Notes: a model not told the origin generated them from the sequence alone. A stretch of DNA of 64,000 bases from Rheinheimera sp. 4Y26 (GCF_025245835.1 NZ_JAOBWS010000013.1:26627-90626), one strand, 5' to 3'. Positions 7,505 to 16,581 are shown, numbered from the stretch's first letter. Numbers and translations: made by a program.

Positions 7505-7780
7505 ATGGGTCGCAATGCTGACTGGAGTTACCAGCGTGGCCGCCAGGCAAGGTTTGAAGCCGAAAAGGCGGTATATACCGGTTCAGTTTCCTCTGCAGAA
7601 AAGCCGGCTTTACATAGCCGCGACGCCACCATGCAAGCCATGTTCGACAAGGGCTGGCACAGTCCAACCCCAGTTGAAATCCAGCAATTTATTAACCCTC
7701 CCCAGTCTATCGGCGAACAACTCAGAGCCAACAAGCGTCTGCGGGAAATTCTGAAATTAGGAGCAGTTGAATGTCGATAG
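7505..7780 (+). CDS. Small lysis-region protein of unknown function
   Basis: A 91-residue protein starting MGRNADWSYQRGRQARFEAEK, basic at the N-terminus and Pro-rich in the middle. It overlaps the holin-like gene by 10 bp. The RG-x-x-AR pattern is only faintly like ribosome modulation factors. Function not recognised. Confidence 0.6.
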   Translation: MGRNADWSYQRGRQARFEAEKAVYTGSVSSAEKPALHSRDATMQAMFDKGWHSPTPVEIQQFINPPQSIGEQLRANKRLREILKLGAVECR

Positions 7781-8349
7781 CACTGATTACCAGCATAGCC
7801 ACCATGGCTATTCGCCAGGGGCCAAACGTGATCCGGGGTATTGCCTCGCTGTTTGGTGGCAACGATACCGCAAGCAAAGTGGCCGATATTGTGGAGCAAG
7901 TTGGCAATATTGCAGGGCTGAGCCCAGAGCAAAAGATTGCTAAAACAGCAGAGAAAATTGCTGCCATGCCACCTGAAGTTTTATTGGGTCTGGAGCAGCT
8001 GAAAATTGAACTGGAAAAAGAACAGACTCGACGCCAGGAGCTGGCTTACAGCGATCAGCAAGCAACCCATAAAGAAACGCAGCTCACTATCCGAAACGGT
8101 GACAACGCCACCGATGAATATGTGCGCCGCACCAGGCCATTAATGGCTCGGCAGTCATTTTATATAGGCTCGCTGTACGTCATTGCGATGGAATTGTTGC
8201 TGGCCTTTGGTAAAAGCAGCACAGGTGCAGACTGGGCTATGGCTTTGGCCATTTATACCCCTGCACTCAGTTACATGGGCCTGCGAACACTAGACGGCTT
8301 TGCTCCCTTTGGTAAAAGCAGTGCACAAAAACCAGGTAAACCGGCATGA
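7771..8349 (+). CDS. 3TM-type holin-like protein
   Basis: A 192-residue protein. The first half is soluble with heptad-like Ala/Ile/Glu helices. The second half has the 3TM-holin pattern VRRTRPLMARQSFYIGSLYV, with hydrophobic segments at about residues 133-150 and 155-175. Holins of this type occur in gene transfer agents and Mu-like prophages and open the inner membrane at lysis. It lies between the DUF5675 gene and the DksA-like gene, with a 4-bp overlap on the right. Confidence 0.75.
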   Translation: MSIALITSIATMAIRQGPNVIRGIASLFGGNDTASKVADIVEQVGNIAGLSPEQKIAKTAEKIAAMPPEVLLGLEQLKIELEKEQTRRQELAYSDQQATHKETQLTIRNGDNATDEYVRRTRPLMARQSFYIGSLYVIAMELLLAFGKSSTGADWAMALAIYTPALSYMGLRTLDGFAPFGKSSAQKPGKPA

Positions 8350-8579
8350 CAGATTTAATTGACCGCGCTGCCGAACTGGAGCAGCAGCAGCGCGAACAGG
8401 CGCTGCAATCGGCTCTTAGCAAACCGCTTGAATCTCAGGAAATAGACGAACTGGGCAATTATTACTGTAACGATTGTGGCATTCAAATCCCGCCCAAACG
8501 CATTGCAGCTGTGCCAACGGCCGTGTGCTGCATTGACTGTCAAACCATCCGTGAACGCATAGGAAAACACTTTGTTTGA
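8346..8579 (+). CDS. TraR/DksA-type zinc-finger protein
   Basis: A 77-residue protein with a C4 zinc finger: C-x2-C (YCNDCG) and, 17-18 residues later, C-x2-C (CCIDCQ). The N-terminal helix is rich in Glu and Gln. Short TraR/DksA proteins bind the secondary channel of RNA polymerase and alter host transcription without ppGpp. They are regular members of this place in transposable phages. It overlaps its neighbours at both ends. Confidence 0.88.
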   Translation: MTDLIDRAAELEQQQREQALQSALSKPLESQEIDELGNYYCNDCGIQIPPKRIAAVPTAVCCIDCQTIRERIGKHFV

Positions 8580-8910
8580 TGACATCAATTACAGCGGTGC
8601 CAAGTTTTGGTTAGACCTTGCTCAGGTTGTTTTTACCGCCTTGATTGGCCTTTATGTGCTGGTAAGTAAACCCACCAAGCAAAACAAACAGGCCACAGCG
8701 GCTCTGAAAGAAACAGTGGAAGCTCAGGAAAAACGCCTGGGCACACTGGAGTTAAAGATGGAGTACATACCGGACCAGGACGAATTTCACAAACTGGATA
8801 AAAAAGTGTCCGAGCTGGTCGGCAAAATCGGCAACGTGCATGACCGGATGCGAAGTGTCGACCAAAAGCTGGATTTATTAATTGAGAACGAACTTAGAGG
8901 GAAATCCTGA
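8572..8910 (+). CDS. DUF2730 family protein (Mu gp25-like)
   Basis: A 112-residue protein with one N-terminal membrane helix (about residues 12-31) and a long coiled coil after it. This matches DUF2730, found before the terminase genes of Mu-like phages. It starts with TTG at 8572, with AGGAAA upstream, overlapping the DksA-like stop. A lysis role is possible (spanin-like or antiholin) but not shown. Confidence 0.78.
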   Translation: MFDDINYSGAKFWLDLAQVVFTALIGLYVLVSKPTKQNKQATAALKETVEAQEKRLGTLELKMEYIPDQDEFHKLDKKVSELVGKIGNVHDRMRSVDQKLDLLIENELRGKS

Positions 8911-9200
8911 TGTTGCAGGAATTGATGACCGAACATCAGCGGCTGGCCATTTTACGCCTGCTGGCTGAGGATTCCGGGTATGACCTGAATGAATCCATTT
9001 TGCATGATGGTGTGAACGCGCTGGGGCTTGATATCAGCAGGGACCAACTGCGGACGCAATTAGCCTGGCTGAGTGAGCAGGGCTGTGTGCAGCTTGACAA
9101 GGTTGGCTCTGTGCAGGTAGCAAAACTAACCGAACGTGGTTTAGACGCAGCCAATGGCCGTGCCCGCATTCCTGGGATCAAACGCCCAACGCCAAAATAA
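8910..9200 (+). CDS. Winged-helix phage protein (Mu gp26-like)
   Basis: A 96-residue protein with a winged-helix pattern (LRLLAEDSGYDLNESILHD, a second helix with QLRTQLAWLSEQGCVQL, and a wing). It is similar to the small ArsR-like proteins encoded just before gp27 in Mu-like phages. It overlaps the previous stop by one base. A DNA-binding role in packaging is an inference from position. Confidence 0.75.
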   Translation: MLQELMTEHQRLAILRLLAEDSGYDLNESILHDGVNALGLDISRDQLRTQLAWLSEQGCVQLDKVGSVQVAKLTERGLDAANGRARIPGIKRPTPK

Positions 9201-9211
9201 AAGGTGCCCCA

Positions 9212-9793
9212 ATGAATGATAAAGTCACCAGGGGCCGTCGCAGCAAAATCCATCTGTTACCCGAAGAGATCCGGCGCGAGCTGGACAGCAAGCTGCGTGA
9301 TGGCCGCCTGACCCAGCAAGATGTGCTGGATTACATCAACGACCTAATTGAACAAAGCCAGTTACCAGAAGAAGAAAAGACAGAGCTGAAAATAAGCCGT
9401 TCTGGCCTGAACCGTTACGCCACTCACTTAGAAACCATCGGCAAAGATATCCGGGAACTGCGCGAAGTCAGTAACGCCCTGGTGGCGCAGCTTGGCGACA
9501 AACCCACAGGTGATGTCAGCAAGATGATCCTGGAGATTGGCCGCACTCAGTTATTCAAAGCCATGATGCAGCAGTCCAGCGCTGAGGAAATGGATATTGG
9601 TCTGATTAAAGACGCCATGTTAGCCGCCCAGCGACTGGAAGCGGCGGCAATGCAAAGCCATAAGCGTGAAAAAGAAATCCGGCAGTTGTTTGCAGCTGAA
9701 GCGGCCGAAGCTGCTGAAAAGGTAGCGAAACAGGCTGGCTTAACCGCAGATGGTGTGGCTGCTCTTAAACGTGAAATTTTGGGGATCGCCTGA
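9212..9793 (+). CDS. Terminase small subunit, DUF3486 (Mu gp27-like)
   Basis: A 193-residue protein of the DUF3486 family: N-terminal RGRRSKIHLLPEEIRRELD with the following helix-turn-helix (QQDVLDYIND), then a long helical C-terminal half for oligomerisation. In Mu-like phages this is the small terminase, which recognises the pac site near the left end. It overlaps the large subunit by 1 bp. Confidence 0.88.
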   Translation: MNDKVTRGRRSKIHLLPEEIRRELDSKLRDGRLTQQDVLDYINDLIEQSQLPEEEKTELKISRSGLNRYATHLETIGKDIRELREVSNALVAQLGDKPTGDVSKMILEIGRTQLFKAMMQQSSAEEMDIGLIKDAMLAAQRLEAAAMQSHKREKEIRQLFAAEAAEAAEKVAKQAGLTADGVAALKREILGIA

Positions 9794-11418
9794 TGAAACT
9801 GCCCAATGCTGTTGCCAGCGTGGCTGCCGCTGCAGTGTTAGCAGTAACGCCTATAGCTCAGGCCGTGGCTGAATCTGTTGATCATCATGTAAGCCAGCTC
9901 AGTCAGTTTAATCCGGCAGAGGTGCTGCTGGGCTACCAAAAACGCTGGGTGGCAGATGAAAGCCCACTCAAAATTGCTGAGAAAAGCCGGCGAACTGGTA
10001 TCACCTGGGCTGAAGCCTGTGATGCCGTATTGTGTGCATCAACGAGGCGTCAGGATGGTGGCTGCAACCATTTTTATGTGGGCAGCAACAAAGAAATGGC
10101 CCGCGAGTTTATTGAAGCGGCTGCCATGTGGGCGCGGGTTTTTAATAAAGCCGGCTCTGAAATTCAGGAAGAAGTGTTTGTGGACGGTGGTCAGGAAGGC
10201 AAAGAGATCCTGACCTTTGTGGTGCATTTTGCCAGTGGTTATAAAATCCAGGCGCTAAGCTCCAATCCATCAAACCTGCGTGGTATGCAGGGCAATGTCA
10301 CCATTGATGAAGCAGCATTCCATGAGCGTCTGGCAGAAGTATTAAAAGCCGCCCTGGCATTGACCATGTGGGGCAGCAAAGTCCGTTTAATCAGCACTCA
10401 CAACGGTATTGAAAACCTGTTTAATCAACTGGTGCAGGACAGCCGCGCCGGCAAAAAACGTTATTCGGTGCATACCATAACGCTTGATGATGCCTGTAAA
10501 GACGGCCTTTATCAGCGTATTTGCCAGACACGCAAACTGCCCTGGACACAGGAAAAAGAAGACGAATGGAAAGCGGGTTTGTTAAAGGACACCGCGACTG
10601 AAGAAGACGCCCTGGAAGAATATTACTGCGTGCCCAAAGCTGGAGCCGGTATCTACCTCAAGCGCACGCTGATAGAGCGTGCCATGGTCAAAGACCGCAG
10701 TATTCCGATTGTGCGTTTTACGGCCCCCAAAGACTTTGAACTGAAATCAGAAGTTGAGCGCCAACGCATTGTCAGCGAATGGCTTGAAAACAACGTGCTG
10801 TATTTACTGGAGCAGTTGCCTAAAGACTGCCGGCATGTTTTTGGTGAAGACTTTGCCCGCAAAGGCGACTTGTCGGTATTTGTGCCGCTGACTATCCGGC
10901 CCGACTTAACCAAACGGGTGCCTTTTGTAGTGGAAATATCCAACGGCACCTATGAAGCACAGCGCCAGATTTTAATGTTTATTCTGGAGCGCCTGCCACG
11001 CTTTACCGCTTCGGCCTTTGATAGCACCGGTAACGGCGGTTATCTGGCTGAATCTGCCAGGCTGAAATTTGGCACTGAAATGGTGGATTGCGTAATGCTG
11101 AGCCAAGCCTGGTATCGCGAATGGATGCCCAAGCTTAAAGCTGAGTTTGACGATGGCTTTATCGAAATTCCTCGCCACCAGGACATCATCGACGATCTTT
11201 GCAAAATCCAGATGAGAAACGGTGTGCCGCAAATTGAAAAAGGATCCGGCAAGGGGAGTGATGGCCAGCAGCGCCACGGCGACTTTGCAGTAGCTCTTGC
11301 CATGGCCGTGCGCGCCAGCTGGATGGAAGGCGGCGAAATCGACTTTACCTCTATTACAGCACTCACTCAAAACAAAGATGCCCCCTCAGAAATGCAATCC
11401 GCAGCAGGATGTTGGTAA
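9793..11418 (+). CDS. Terminase large subunit (Mu gp28-like)
   Basis: A 541-residue packaging ATPase and nuclease. The ATPase half has a Walker A-like segment in LKIAEKSRRTGITWAEA (about residues 57-73) and Walker B VTIDEAAFHERL. Acidic residues of the nuclease half include GEDFARKGD and the later SAFDSTGNGG segment. The first 30 residues are Ala/Val-rich and look like a signal peptide, unusual for a terminase; GTG at 9865 is an alternative start, but the annotated ATG overlaps the upstream stop (TGATG). Its stop overlaps the portal start. Confidence 0.92.
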   Translation: MKLPNAVASVAAAAVLAVTPIAQAVAESVDHHVSQLSQFNPAEVLLGYQKRWVADESPLKIAEKSRRTGITWAEACDAVLCASTRRQDGGCNHFYVGSNKEMAREFIEAAAMWARVFNKAGSEIQEEVFVDGGQEGKEILTFVVHFASGYKIQALSSNPSNLRGMQGNVTIDEAAFHERLAEVLKAALALTMWGSKVRLISTHNGIENLFNQLVQDSRAGKKRYSVHTITLDDACKDGLYQRICQTRKLPWTQEKEDEWKAGLLKDTATEEDALEEYYCVPKAGAGIYLKRTLIERAMVKDRSIPIVRFTAPKDFELKSEVERQRIVSEWLENNVLYLLEQLPKDCRHVFGEDFARKGDLSVFVPLTIRPDLTKRVPFVVEISNGTYEAQRQILMFILERLPRFTASAFDSTGNGGYLAESARLKFGTEMVDCVMLSQAWYREWMPKLKAEFDDGFIEIPRHQDIIDDLCKIQMRNGVPQIEKGSGKGSDGQQRHGDFAVALAMAVRASWMEGGEIDFTSITALTQNKDAPSEMQSAAGCW

Positions 11419-12989
11419 TGCAAACAGATAAAAATGGCACCACGTACCGGGTGCGCGAAAAACAGAAACAAACCGATAACAGCCCACGCATTATGCAGTT
11501 GCGCCGCGAGTTCGCTGAGCATCCAAGCCGTGGTTTAACGCCTGTTACCCTTGCGGCCATTATGACCGACGCCGAGCAGGGCAATTTGCTGGGCCAGTGT
11601 TACCTGGCTGAAGATGTTGAAGAAAAAGACGGCCATATCTATGCCGAATTGTTTAAACGCCGGATGGCGTTAACCAGTGTGCCTTTCAGAGTAGAGCCAC
11701 CCCGTAATGCCAGCGCCCAGGAAAAGAAAGACGCTGCCAATTACAACGATGTGCTGACCGATATCCCTAACTTTGAAGATGTGCTGTTTAACATGGCCGA
11801 CGGCATATTGAAGGGTTTTAGCAATATAGAGTTTCACTGGGAGCGGTATCACGACTTCCGGTTGCCGGCTGATTTTCAGCACCGGCCTGCCACCTGGTTT
11901 CAGTTGTCGCCGCATAATCAGGATAAGCTGGTGCTTCGAAATGGCACGGTTGAAGGCGAAGCCCTTGAGCCGTTTGGCTGGATCCAACACCGGCATGCTG
12001 CCAAAAGTGGCTATGTGGCAAGGTCTGGTCTTATCCGGCAACTTGCCTGGCCCTTTATCTTTAAAAATTACTCAGTGCGCGATTTAGCTGAGTTCTTAGA
12101 GATTTATGGTATTCCGATCCGCATTGGTAAATATCCGGCAGGCGCTAGCCCCGATGAAAAGAACCGGTTGCTGCAGGCTGTGTGGAGTGTTGGCCATAAC
12201 AGCGCCGGCATTATGCCCAAAGGCATGGAAATGGACTTTATTGAAGCGGCCAAAGGCGGTGGTGAGCCGTTTATGACCATGATGTCTTGGTGTGAGCGTA
12301 TTCAATCCAAGGTGATTTTAGGTCAGACGCTAACGGCTCAGGTCGATAGTTCCGGCAGTCAAGCCCTGGGCAATGTGCATAACGAAGTGCGGCTGGATAT
12401 CCGCAACCATGACTTACGCCAGCTGGCCAGCACGCTTAACCGCGATTTGCTTTGGCCTATGCATATGCTCAATGGCAAGTCTTATAACGGCGATCCACGC
12501 CGGTTGCCGCAAATTAAGTTTGATATTGAAGAAGCTGAAGACATTAAGCTCTTTAGCGAATCATTACCGGCCTTGGTTGGCCTGGGTATGAAAATCCCTT
12601 CAGCCTGGGCACATGGCAAATTGTCTATCCCACAGGCAGAAAATGGCGAAGCAGTGCTGGGCGTCGCTGCAGCACCTGCAGTGCCTGCGCCTTCAGATAA
12701 AACAGCTGCACTGCGGTTAGCCATTGCCAGCCTGAAAGCAGAAGTCCCGGAAAAGGATTTAGCCGACCAGTTTGCGGCGCAGTTGAGAGTAAAGTCAGCG
12801 CCGGTAATGCAAAAGCTATTAAAACCGGTAGAAGAGTTAGTGGCCAACGCCACAAGTCTGGAAGATTTGCTGCAACAGCTGCTTCAACTTGAAGGTAAGC
12901 TGGATGAGTCTGAACTTGCCGAAGTGATGCAACTGGCGCTCAGTACTGCTGAATTGGCGGGCCGTTTTGATGTTGCTGCAGGTAACTGA
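11418..12989 (+). CDS. Portal protein, DUF935 (Mu gp29-like)
   Basis: A 523-residue portal protein of the DUF935 type: VPFRVEPPRNASAQEK, the FSNIEFHWERY pattern, and FLEIYGIPIRIGKYPAG in the core. The C-terminal part is Ala/Leu-rich and helical. The portal forms the dodecameric ring through which DNA enters. ATG at 11418 (TAATG overlap with the terminase stop, AGGA upstream) was chosen over ATG at 11409. It overlaps MuF by 1 bp. Confidence 0.92.
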   Translation: MQTDKNGTTYRVREKQKQTDNSPRIMQLRREFAEHPSRGLTPVTLAAIMTDAEQGNLLGQCYLAEDVEEKDGHIYAELFKRRMALTSVPFRVEPPRNASAQEKKDAANYNDVLTDIPNFEDVLFNMADGILKGFSNIEFHWERYHDFRLPADFQHRPATWFQLSPHNQDKLVLRNGTVEGEALEPFGWIQHRHAAKSGYVARSGLIRQLAWPFIFKNYSVRDLAEFLEIYGIPIRIGKYPAGASPDEKNRLLQAVWSVGHNSAGIMPKGMEMDFIEAAKGGGEPFMTMMSWCERIQSKVILGQTLTAQVDSSGSQALGNVHNEVRLDIRNHDLRQLASTLNRDLLWPMHMLNGKSYNGDPRRLPQIKFDIEEAEDIKLFSESLPALVGLGMKIPSAWAHGKLSIPQAENGEAVLGVAAAPAVPAPSDKTAALRLAIASLKAEVPEKDLADQFAAQLRVKSAPVMQKLLKPVEELVANATSLEDLLQQLLQLEGKLDESELAEVMQLALSTAELAGRFDVAAGN

Positions 12990-14416
12990 TGGCAGCAGTA
13001 AAACCAACAGCCCATTACGGCAGCCTGCCATTTAAAGAGGCCATTGCCTATTTCAGGGCAAAGCTCAACCTGCCAAGTGAGCGCTGGGCTGATGTTTGGC
13101 GTGAACAGCATGACGCCGCCTTTATGGTAGCTGGTGCAATGAAGTCAGACTTACTGGCCGATTTACGCCAGGCGGTTGATGCAGCAATAGCGGAAGGGCG
13201 CAGTTTAAAGTGGTTTCAAAGCGAGTTTAAAAACATTGTTAAACGCACTGGCTGGGAGCATAACGGTGATGCTGCCTGGCGGGCGCGGGTTATTTACGAT
13301 ACCAACATGCGCCAGGCTTATAACGCCGGCCGTTACCAGCAACTGCAGCAGTTCGAGTTCTGGCGATATGTGCATGGCGATAGCCGTTACCCAAGGCCGG
13401 ACCATCAAAAACACCACAACTTGGTACTGCCTAAAACAGCAGCTTTTTGGCAGATATGGTTTCCGCAAAATGGCTGGGGCTGTAAATGCAAAGTCATTGG
13501 CGAGACAAAACAAAGCATTGAACGCAAAGGTTTAAAGGTATCTAACGAGCCGGAAATTCCTATGCGGGATTGGGTTGATAAAAAGACCGGCGAAGTTCAC
13601 CAGGTGCCAAAAGGCATTGATCCAGGCTTTGACTATGCGCCCGGAGCCAGCAAGCCAAGCGAACAAATCAAACAGCAGTTGGCCGATAAACAACCTCTTG
13701 CTGAGCGCTTACCAGAACGTCTGGCACCATCAGCTTTTAGCACTGTACCTGGTGTGAATATCCATCGTCTGAATGAAAAGCTGACCGAACTTGCAGCAAC
13801 CTCAGCTGGCCCGCAAGTACAGCAGCTGTCGCAGTTCCTGCACAAACACGATATTAAAACGCTGTTTATCACTCAGGCGCAGATGAATCCAAAGGCGATA
13901 GCGCCGACCAAGATATTGTCTGATGTTAATGATTACCTGGACGCAAAGACGGAGTTTCACCCTCTGCAGCGCTTAACCACCAAAGGTTACTTATATGCCA
14001 ATGGGTTTACCTCAAGGAGTTTTAATCATGTAGTTGTCAAAACAAACGCTGGCAACGCTTTAAGCAGGGCTGCAATTAATGAAATGCGCCGGGCTGTGGA
14101 TTTGGCAATTATTAATAAACAGAGCGACAAAGCAGCCTGGACTTTATCCGATATCATCAGAAAGCAGGTGACAGATGGTAGCGACGGCGCGGTGCTGTCG
14201 GATTGGCTCCATGAAATGGGCCATCAGTTGCACTACAAAACCGGACTAGCAAAAAGCGGTATCTCTGACTGGGTGACGGTTTACAGCACCGAAAACTTTA
14301 AAGAGTGGCATGCAGAGCACTTTGTTATGTGGCTTTTAAACCGTAAAGCACTGGCGGCCTGGCGTGAAGATGTTGCACTATACTTTGACCAATTAATGAA
14401 ACAGGCGTTGAACTGA
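12989..14416 (+). CDS. MuF head morphogenesis protein with C-terminal zincin-like domain
   Basis: A 475-residue protein. The N-terminal half (to about residue 200) is the MuF domain, with DTNMRQAYNAGRYQQLQ and the WFPQNGWGCKCKV end. This minor head protein is packaged in the virion beside the portal. The C-terminal half is an extra domain with an HEMGH motif at residues 408-412 and a second motif EWHAEHF at 439-445, the layout of a zinc metalloprotease (HExxH plus a distal Glu/His). MuF proteins are known to carry toxin-like C-terminal domains. The small gene that follows overlaps its stop and may be an immunity protein. Protease activity is inferred, not shown. Confidence 0.85.
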   Translation: MAAVKPTAHYGSLPFKEAIAYFRAKLNLPSERWADVWREQHDAAFMVAGAMKSDLLADLRQAVDAAIAEGRSLKWFQSEFKNIVKRTGWEHNGDAAWRARVIYDTNMRQAYNAGRYQQLQQFEFWRYVHGDSRYPRPDHQKHHNLVLPKTAAFWQIWFPQNGWGCKCKVIGETKQSIERKGLKVSNEPEIPMRDWVDKKTGEVHQVPKGIDPGFDYAPGASKPSEQIKQQLADKQPLAERLPERLAPSAFSTVPGVNIHRLNEKLTELAATSAGPQVQQLSQFLHKHDIKTLFITQAQMNPKAIAPTKILSDVNDYLDAKTEFHPLQRLTTKGYLYANGFTSRSFNHVVVKTNAGNALSRAAINEMRRAVDLAIINKQSDKAAWTLSDIIRKQVTDGSDGAVLSDWLHEMGHQLHYKTGLAKSGISDWVTVYSTENFKEWHAEHFVMWLLNRKALAAWREDVALYFDQLMKQALN

Positions 14417-14688
14417 TGTCGATAGAAGACGCGATTAAAAAGGCAATGGCCGGTGATTTTGGCCCTCAGGAAAAAACGCCTGTGTCAGACAAGGCCCGTG
14501 AGATATTCCGCTCAGAAAGACCATTTAAGGAGCGGTGGGATTTGATCTCAGCGCTTGAAGCTGAGCTTGACCAAGCCAATAAAGAAGACTGCTCCCGTTA
14601 TGGCAGTATCATTGAAGGCATGCATGCTGATGCAGAAACTGCCGAAGATATCCGTTATATGAATGCGGAGGCAAGTTGGCAGGAATAA
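14416..14688 (+). CDS. Small acidic protein after MuF, possible immunity or chaperone
   Basis: A 90-residue acidic protein starting MSIEDAIKKAMAGDFGPQEK, coupled to the MuF stop (TGATG). It is not part of the standard Mu order, where gpG follows MuF directly, so it seems to have come with the extra MuF domain. Acidic charge and size fit an immunity protein or a chaperone for a packaged enzyme, but no family was recognised. It overlaps gpG by 13 bp. Confidence 0.6.
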   Translation: MSIEDAIKKAMAGDFGPQEKTPVSDKAREIFRSERPFKERWDLISALEAELDQANKEDCSRYGSIIEGMHADAETAEDIRYMNAEASWQE

Positions 14689-15122
14689 CCTTTTCAGCTC
14701 AGCTTACTGGTGTATCTGAGTTAGTCGACACACTCAATAAACTGATGGCCAACACGAAGAACCTGCATCCGGCTCTGGCTCAGGTTGGTGAATATCTGCT
14801 GGAGTCTCACCAGGCACGCTTTCAACTGGAAGTTGCACCGGATGGCACCCCATGGGCACCACTGGCACCAGAAACTTTAGCCCGCAAAAAAGGTGAAGAC
14901 AGGATCCTGCAGGACCAAGGCACACTGCGTGACACCTTAAGTTATGACGTCAGTGCCAATGAGCTGTTTTTTGGCTCCAATCTGGAATATGCAGCAACCC
15001 ATCAATTTGGCCGTGAAGAGGATGGCATTGAAGCCAGACCTTTTATCGGCTTTAGCGAAGGCCCATGGCAAGATAGTGTGGAAATCTTGGTGATTTTACG
15101 GGAACACCTTACCAATCGTTAA
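14676..15122 (+). CDS. Virion morphogenesis protein gpG (Mu gp31-like)
   Basis: A 148-residue protein of the phage virion morphogenesis family: a helical N-terminus, then the pattern FQLEVAPDGTPWAPLAPETLARK, ILQDQGTLRDTLSYDV and YAATHQFG, and a GFSEG C-terminus. In Mu, gpG is needed for head-tail joining or tail assembly. It starts with TTG at 14676, with GGAG upstream. In Mu the protease gene follows at once; here a KAP NTPase gene is inserted between. Confidence 0.9.
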   Translation: MAGITFSAQLTGVSELVDTLNKLMANTKNLHPALAQVGEYLLESHQARFQLEVAPDGTPWAPLAPETLARKKGEDRILQDQGTLRDTLSYDVSANELFFGSNLEYAATHQFGREEDGIEARPFIGFSEGPWQDSVEILVILREHLTNR

Positions 15123-15238
15123 AAACGCCTGTATCGTGTTTACAGCCTCTTTATCTTAAGTGTTGGCATAATGGCGTTTTGTTGGAATTAATGCGGCTGA
15201 CGTCGATTTAAATGGTCTTTAAACGATAGGATGTTGAA

Positions 15239-16504
15239 ATGGATGATTCGGGAATTGTTGATGTATATGACCGCAGTGATTTTGCATCGACGTTGGTCAA
15301 TATAGTCACTTCAAAAGTTGAAAGTCCATTTTGTATCGGACTAGATGCCAAATGGGGAAATGGTAAAACGGCGTTTGTTAATTACTTTTTGAAACCAGCA
15401 TCAGATAGCATAACTCTGCCAATTGTTATATTTGATTGCTTTGAGCAAGAAAGGTCAGGTGATCCATTCATCAGCATAACTCAGCATATACTTCAGGCTT
15501 TTCCCCAAAATTCAAAGGTTGATATTCACGACGCTCGGGAAAAAGTGGTCATGACGGCAAAAAAAGTTGCGTCTGCAAGTGGGGCAATTCTTTTTAAGGC
15601 ATTGGCAAGGACTGTACTTAGGCAAGATGCAGATGAAGTTTTGAATACGTTTTTAAATGAAGAACAAGCAAAAATCATAAGTGATGAAACAACTGTTGCC
15701 ATGGAGAATTACGTATCCGAGAAGCTGAGAAATGGATTGCAAGAAAAAGCTGCAAAGGAGAGTTTTCGGACTGCAGTTTTAGAGTTAGCTGAGAAATTAT
15801 CGAAACATGGCAAAATTTTAGTTGTAATCGATGAACTTGATAGATGCCGTCCCGAATTTGCTTTAGAAGTTTTGGAATCAACTAAACATATTTTGAACGC
15901 AAAAGGTTTAGTGTTTGTCATTGCATACCATAAAGAGCAAATGCACACACTAATCAGACATCAATTTGGTAGTGATATAGATGCTGGTCAATATCTTCAC
16001 AAATTCATTAATCTAGATTTAATACTGCCTATTACCAAAATTAGAGATAGTGATACTCATTTTGGAAGCTTAGTGAAACAGTTTTTCCGGCCATTCACCA
16101 TCAATGAACGGACTGTCGCGGAATTCAGCAGCATCCTTAGAACCTTGAATATTTTTTACTCATTTGAGGCTCGAACAATTGAAAAAATATGCACCACTTT
16201 CGCTTTGTGTGAGGGAGGCAGGTTAGACCTTAGGCTTCAAATACTAATCGTAGTTTGGTCTATTAAGCATCCTGATTTATTCAAATTAATTTTGCTTGGG
16301 ACTTCCTTTCCACCAGAAGCTACTCAAGAACTGATGATTGAACCAATTTCTAAACTTCTCAATTTTGAGAGAAGCCAAAGCCCTATGGACCCTATCGCTC
16401 CAGCAACCTACATCAACACATTACTTGCAGGAACTAATGGAAATGACATAAGCCATTTCAATCGTGTTTGTCATTTTGCAAATTTAGTAAATCAATACAA
16501 ATAA
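15239..16504 (+). CDS. KAP-family P-loop NTPase, probable moron
   Basis: A 421-residue NTPase. Walker A (GLDAKWGNGKT) is at residues 34-44 and Walker B (ILVVIDELDRCRP) at about 193-205, with the DELDR signature of the KAP family. Unlike many KAP proteins it shows no clear pair of membrane helices. Codon use is AT-rich compared with the phage genes on both sides. It lies between gpG and the protease, with 116 bp of leader and its own terminator, so it is an added gene and may be expressed apart from the late operon. The F-plasmid exclusion protein PifA is a KAP NTPase, so phage exclusion is a fair hypothesis. Confidence 0.82.
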   Translation: MDDSGIVDVYDRSDFASTLVNIVTSKVESPFCIGLDAKWGNGKTAFVNYFLKPASDSITLPIVIFDCFEQERSGDPFISITQHILQAFPQNSKVDIHDAREKVVMTAKKVASASGAILFKALARTVLRQDADEVLNTFLNEEQAKIISDETTVAMENYVSEKLRNGLQEKAAKESFRTAVLELAEKLSKHGKILVVIDELDRCRPEFALEVLESTKHILNAKGLVFVIAYHKEQMHTLIRHQFGSDIDAGQYLHKFINLDLILPITKIRDSDTHFGSLVKQFFRPFTINERTVAEFSSILRTLNIFYSFEARTIEKICTTFALCEGGRLDLRLQILIVVWSIKHPDLFKLILLGTSFPPEATQELMIEPISKLLNFERSQSPMDPIAPATYINTLLAGTNGNDISHFNRVCHFANLVNQYK

Positions 16505-16551
16505 CTAGCAAACTGCTTTAATCAGAAAACTGAATAAATGCGATCAAAATC

Positions 16552-16581
16552 AGCCCAGTGAGTTATTAACCCTGGGCTTTT
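16552..16581 (+). terminator. Terminator of KAP gene, abutting protease start
   Basis: AGCCCAG (16552-16558) and CTGGGCT (16572-16578) pair around a 13-base loop, followed by four T. The protease ATG is the very next base, 16582. Late transcription must read through it if the protease is made from the late operon. Confidence 0.6.

Noticed and set aside
13236..13535. 99-codon ORF within MuF
   Set aside because: Alternate-frame shadow of the conserved MuF domain.
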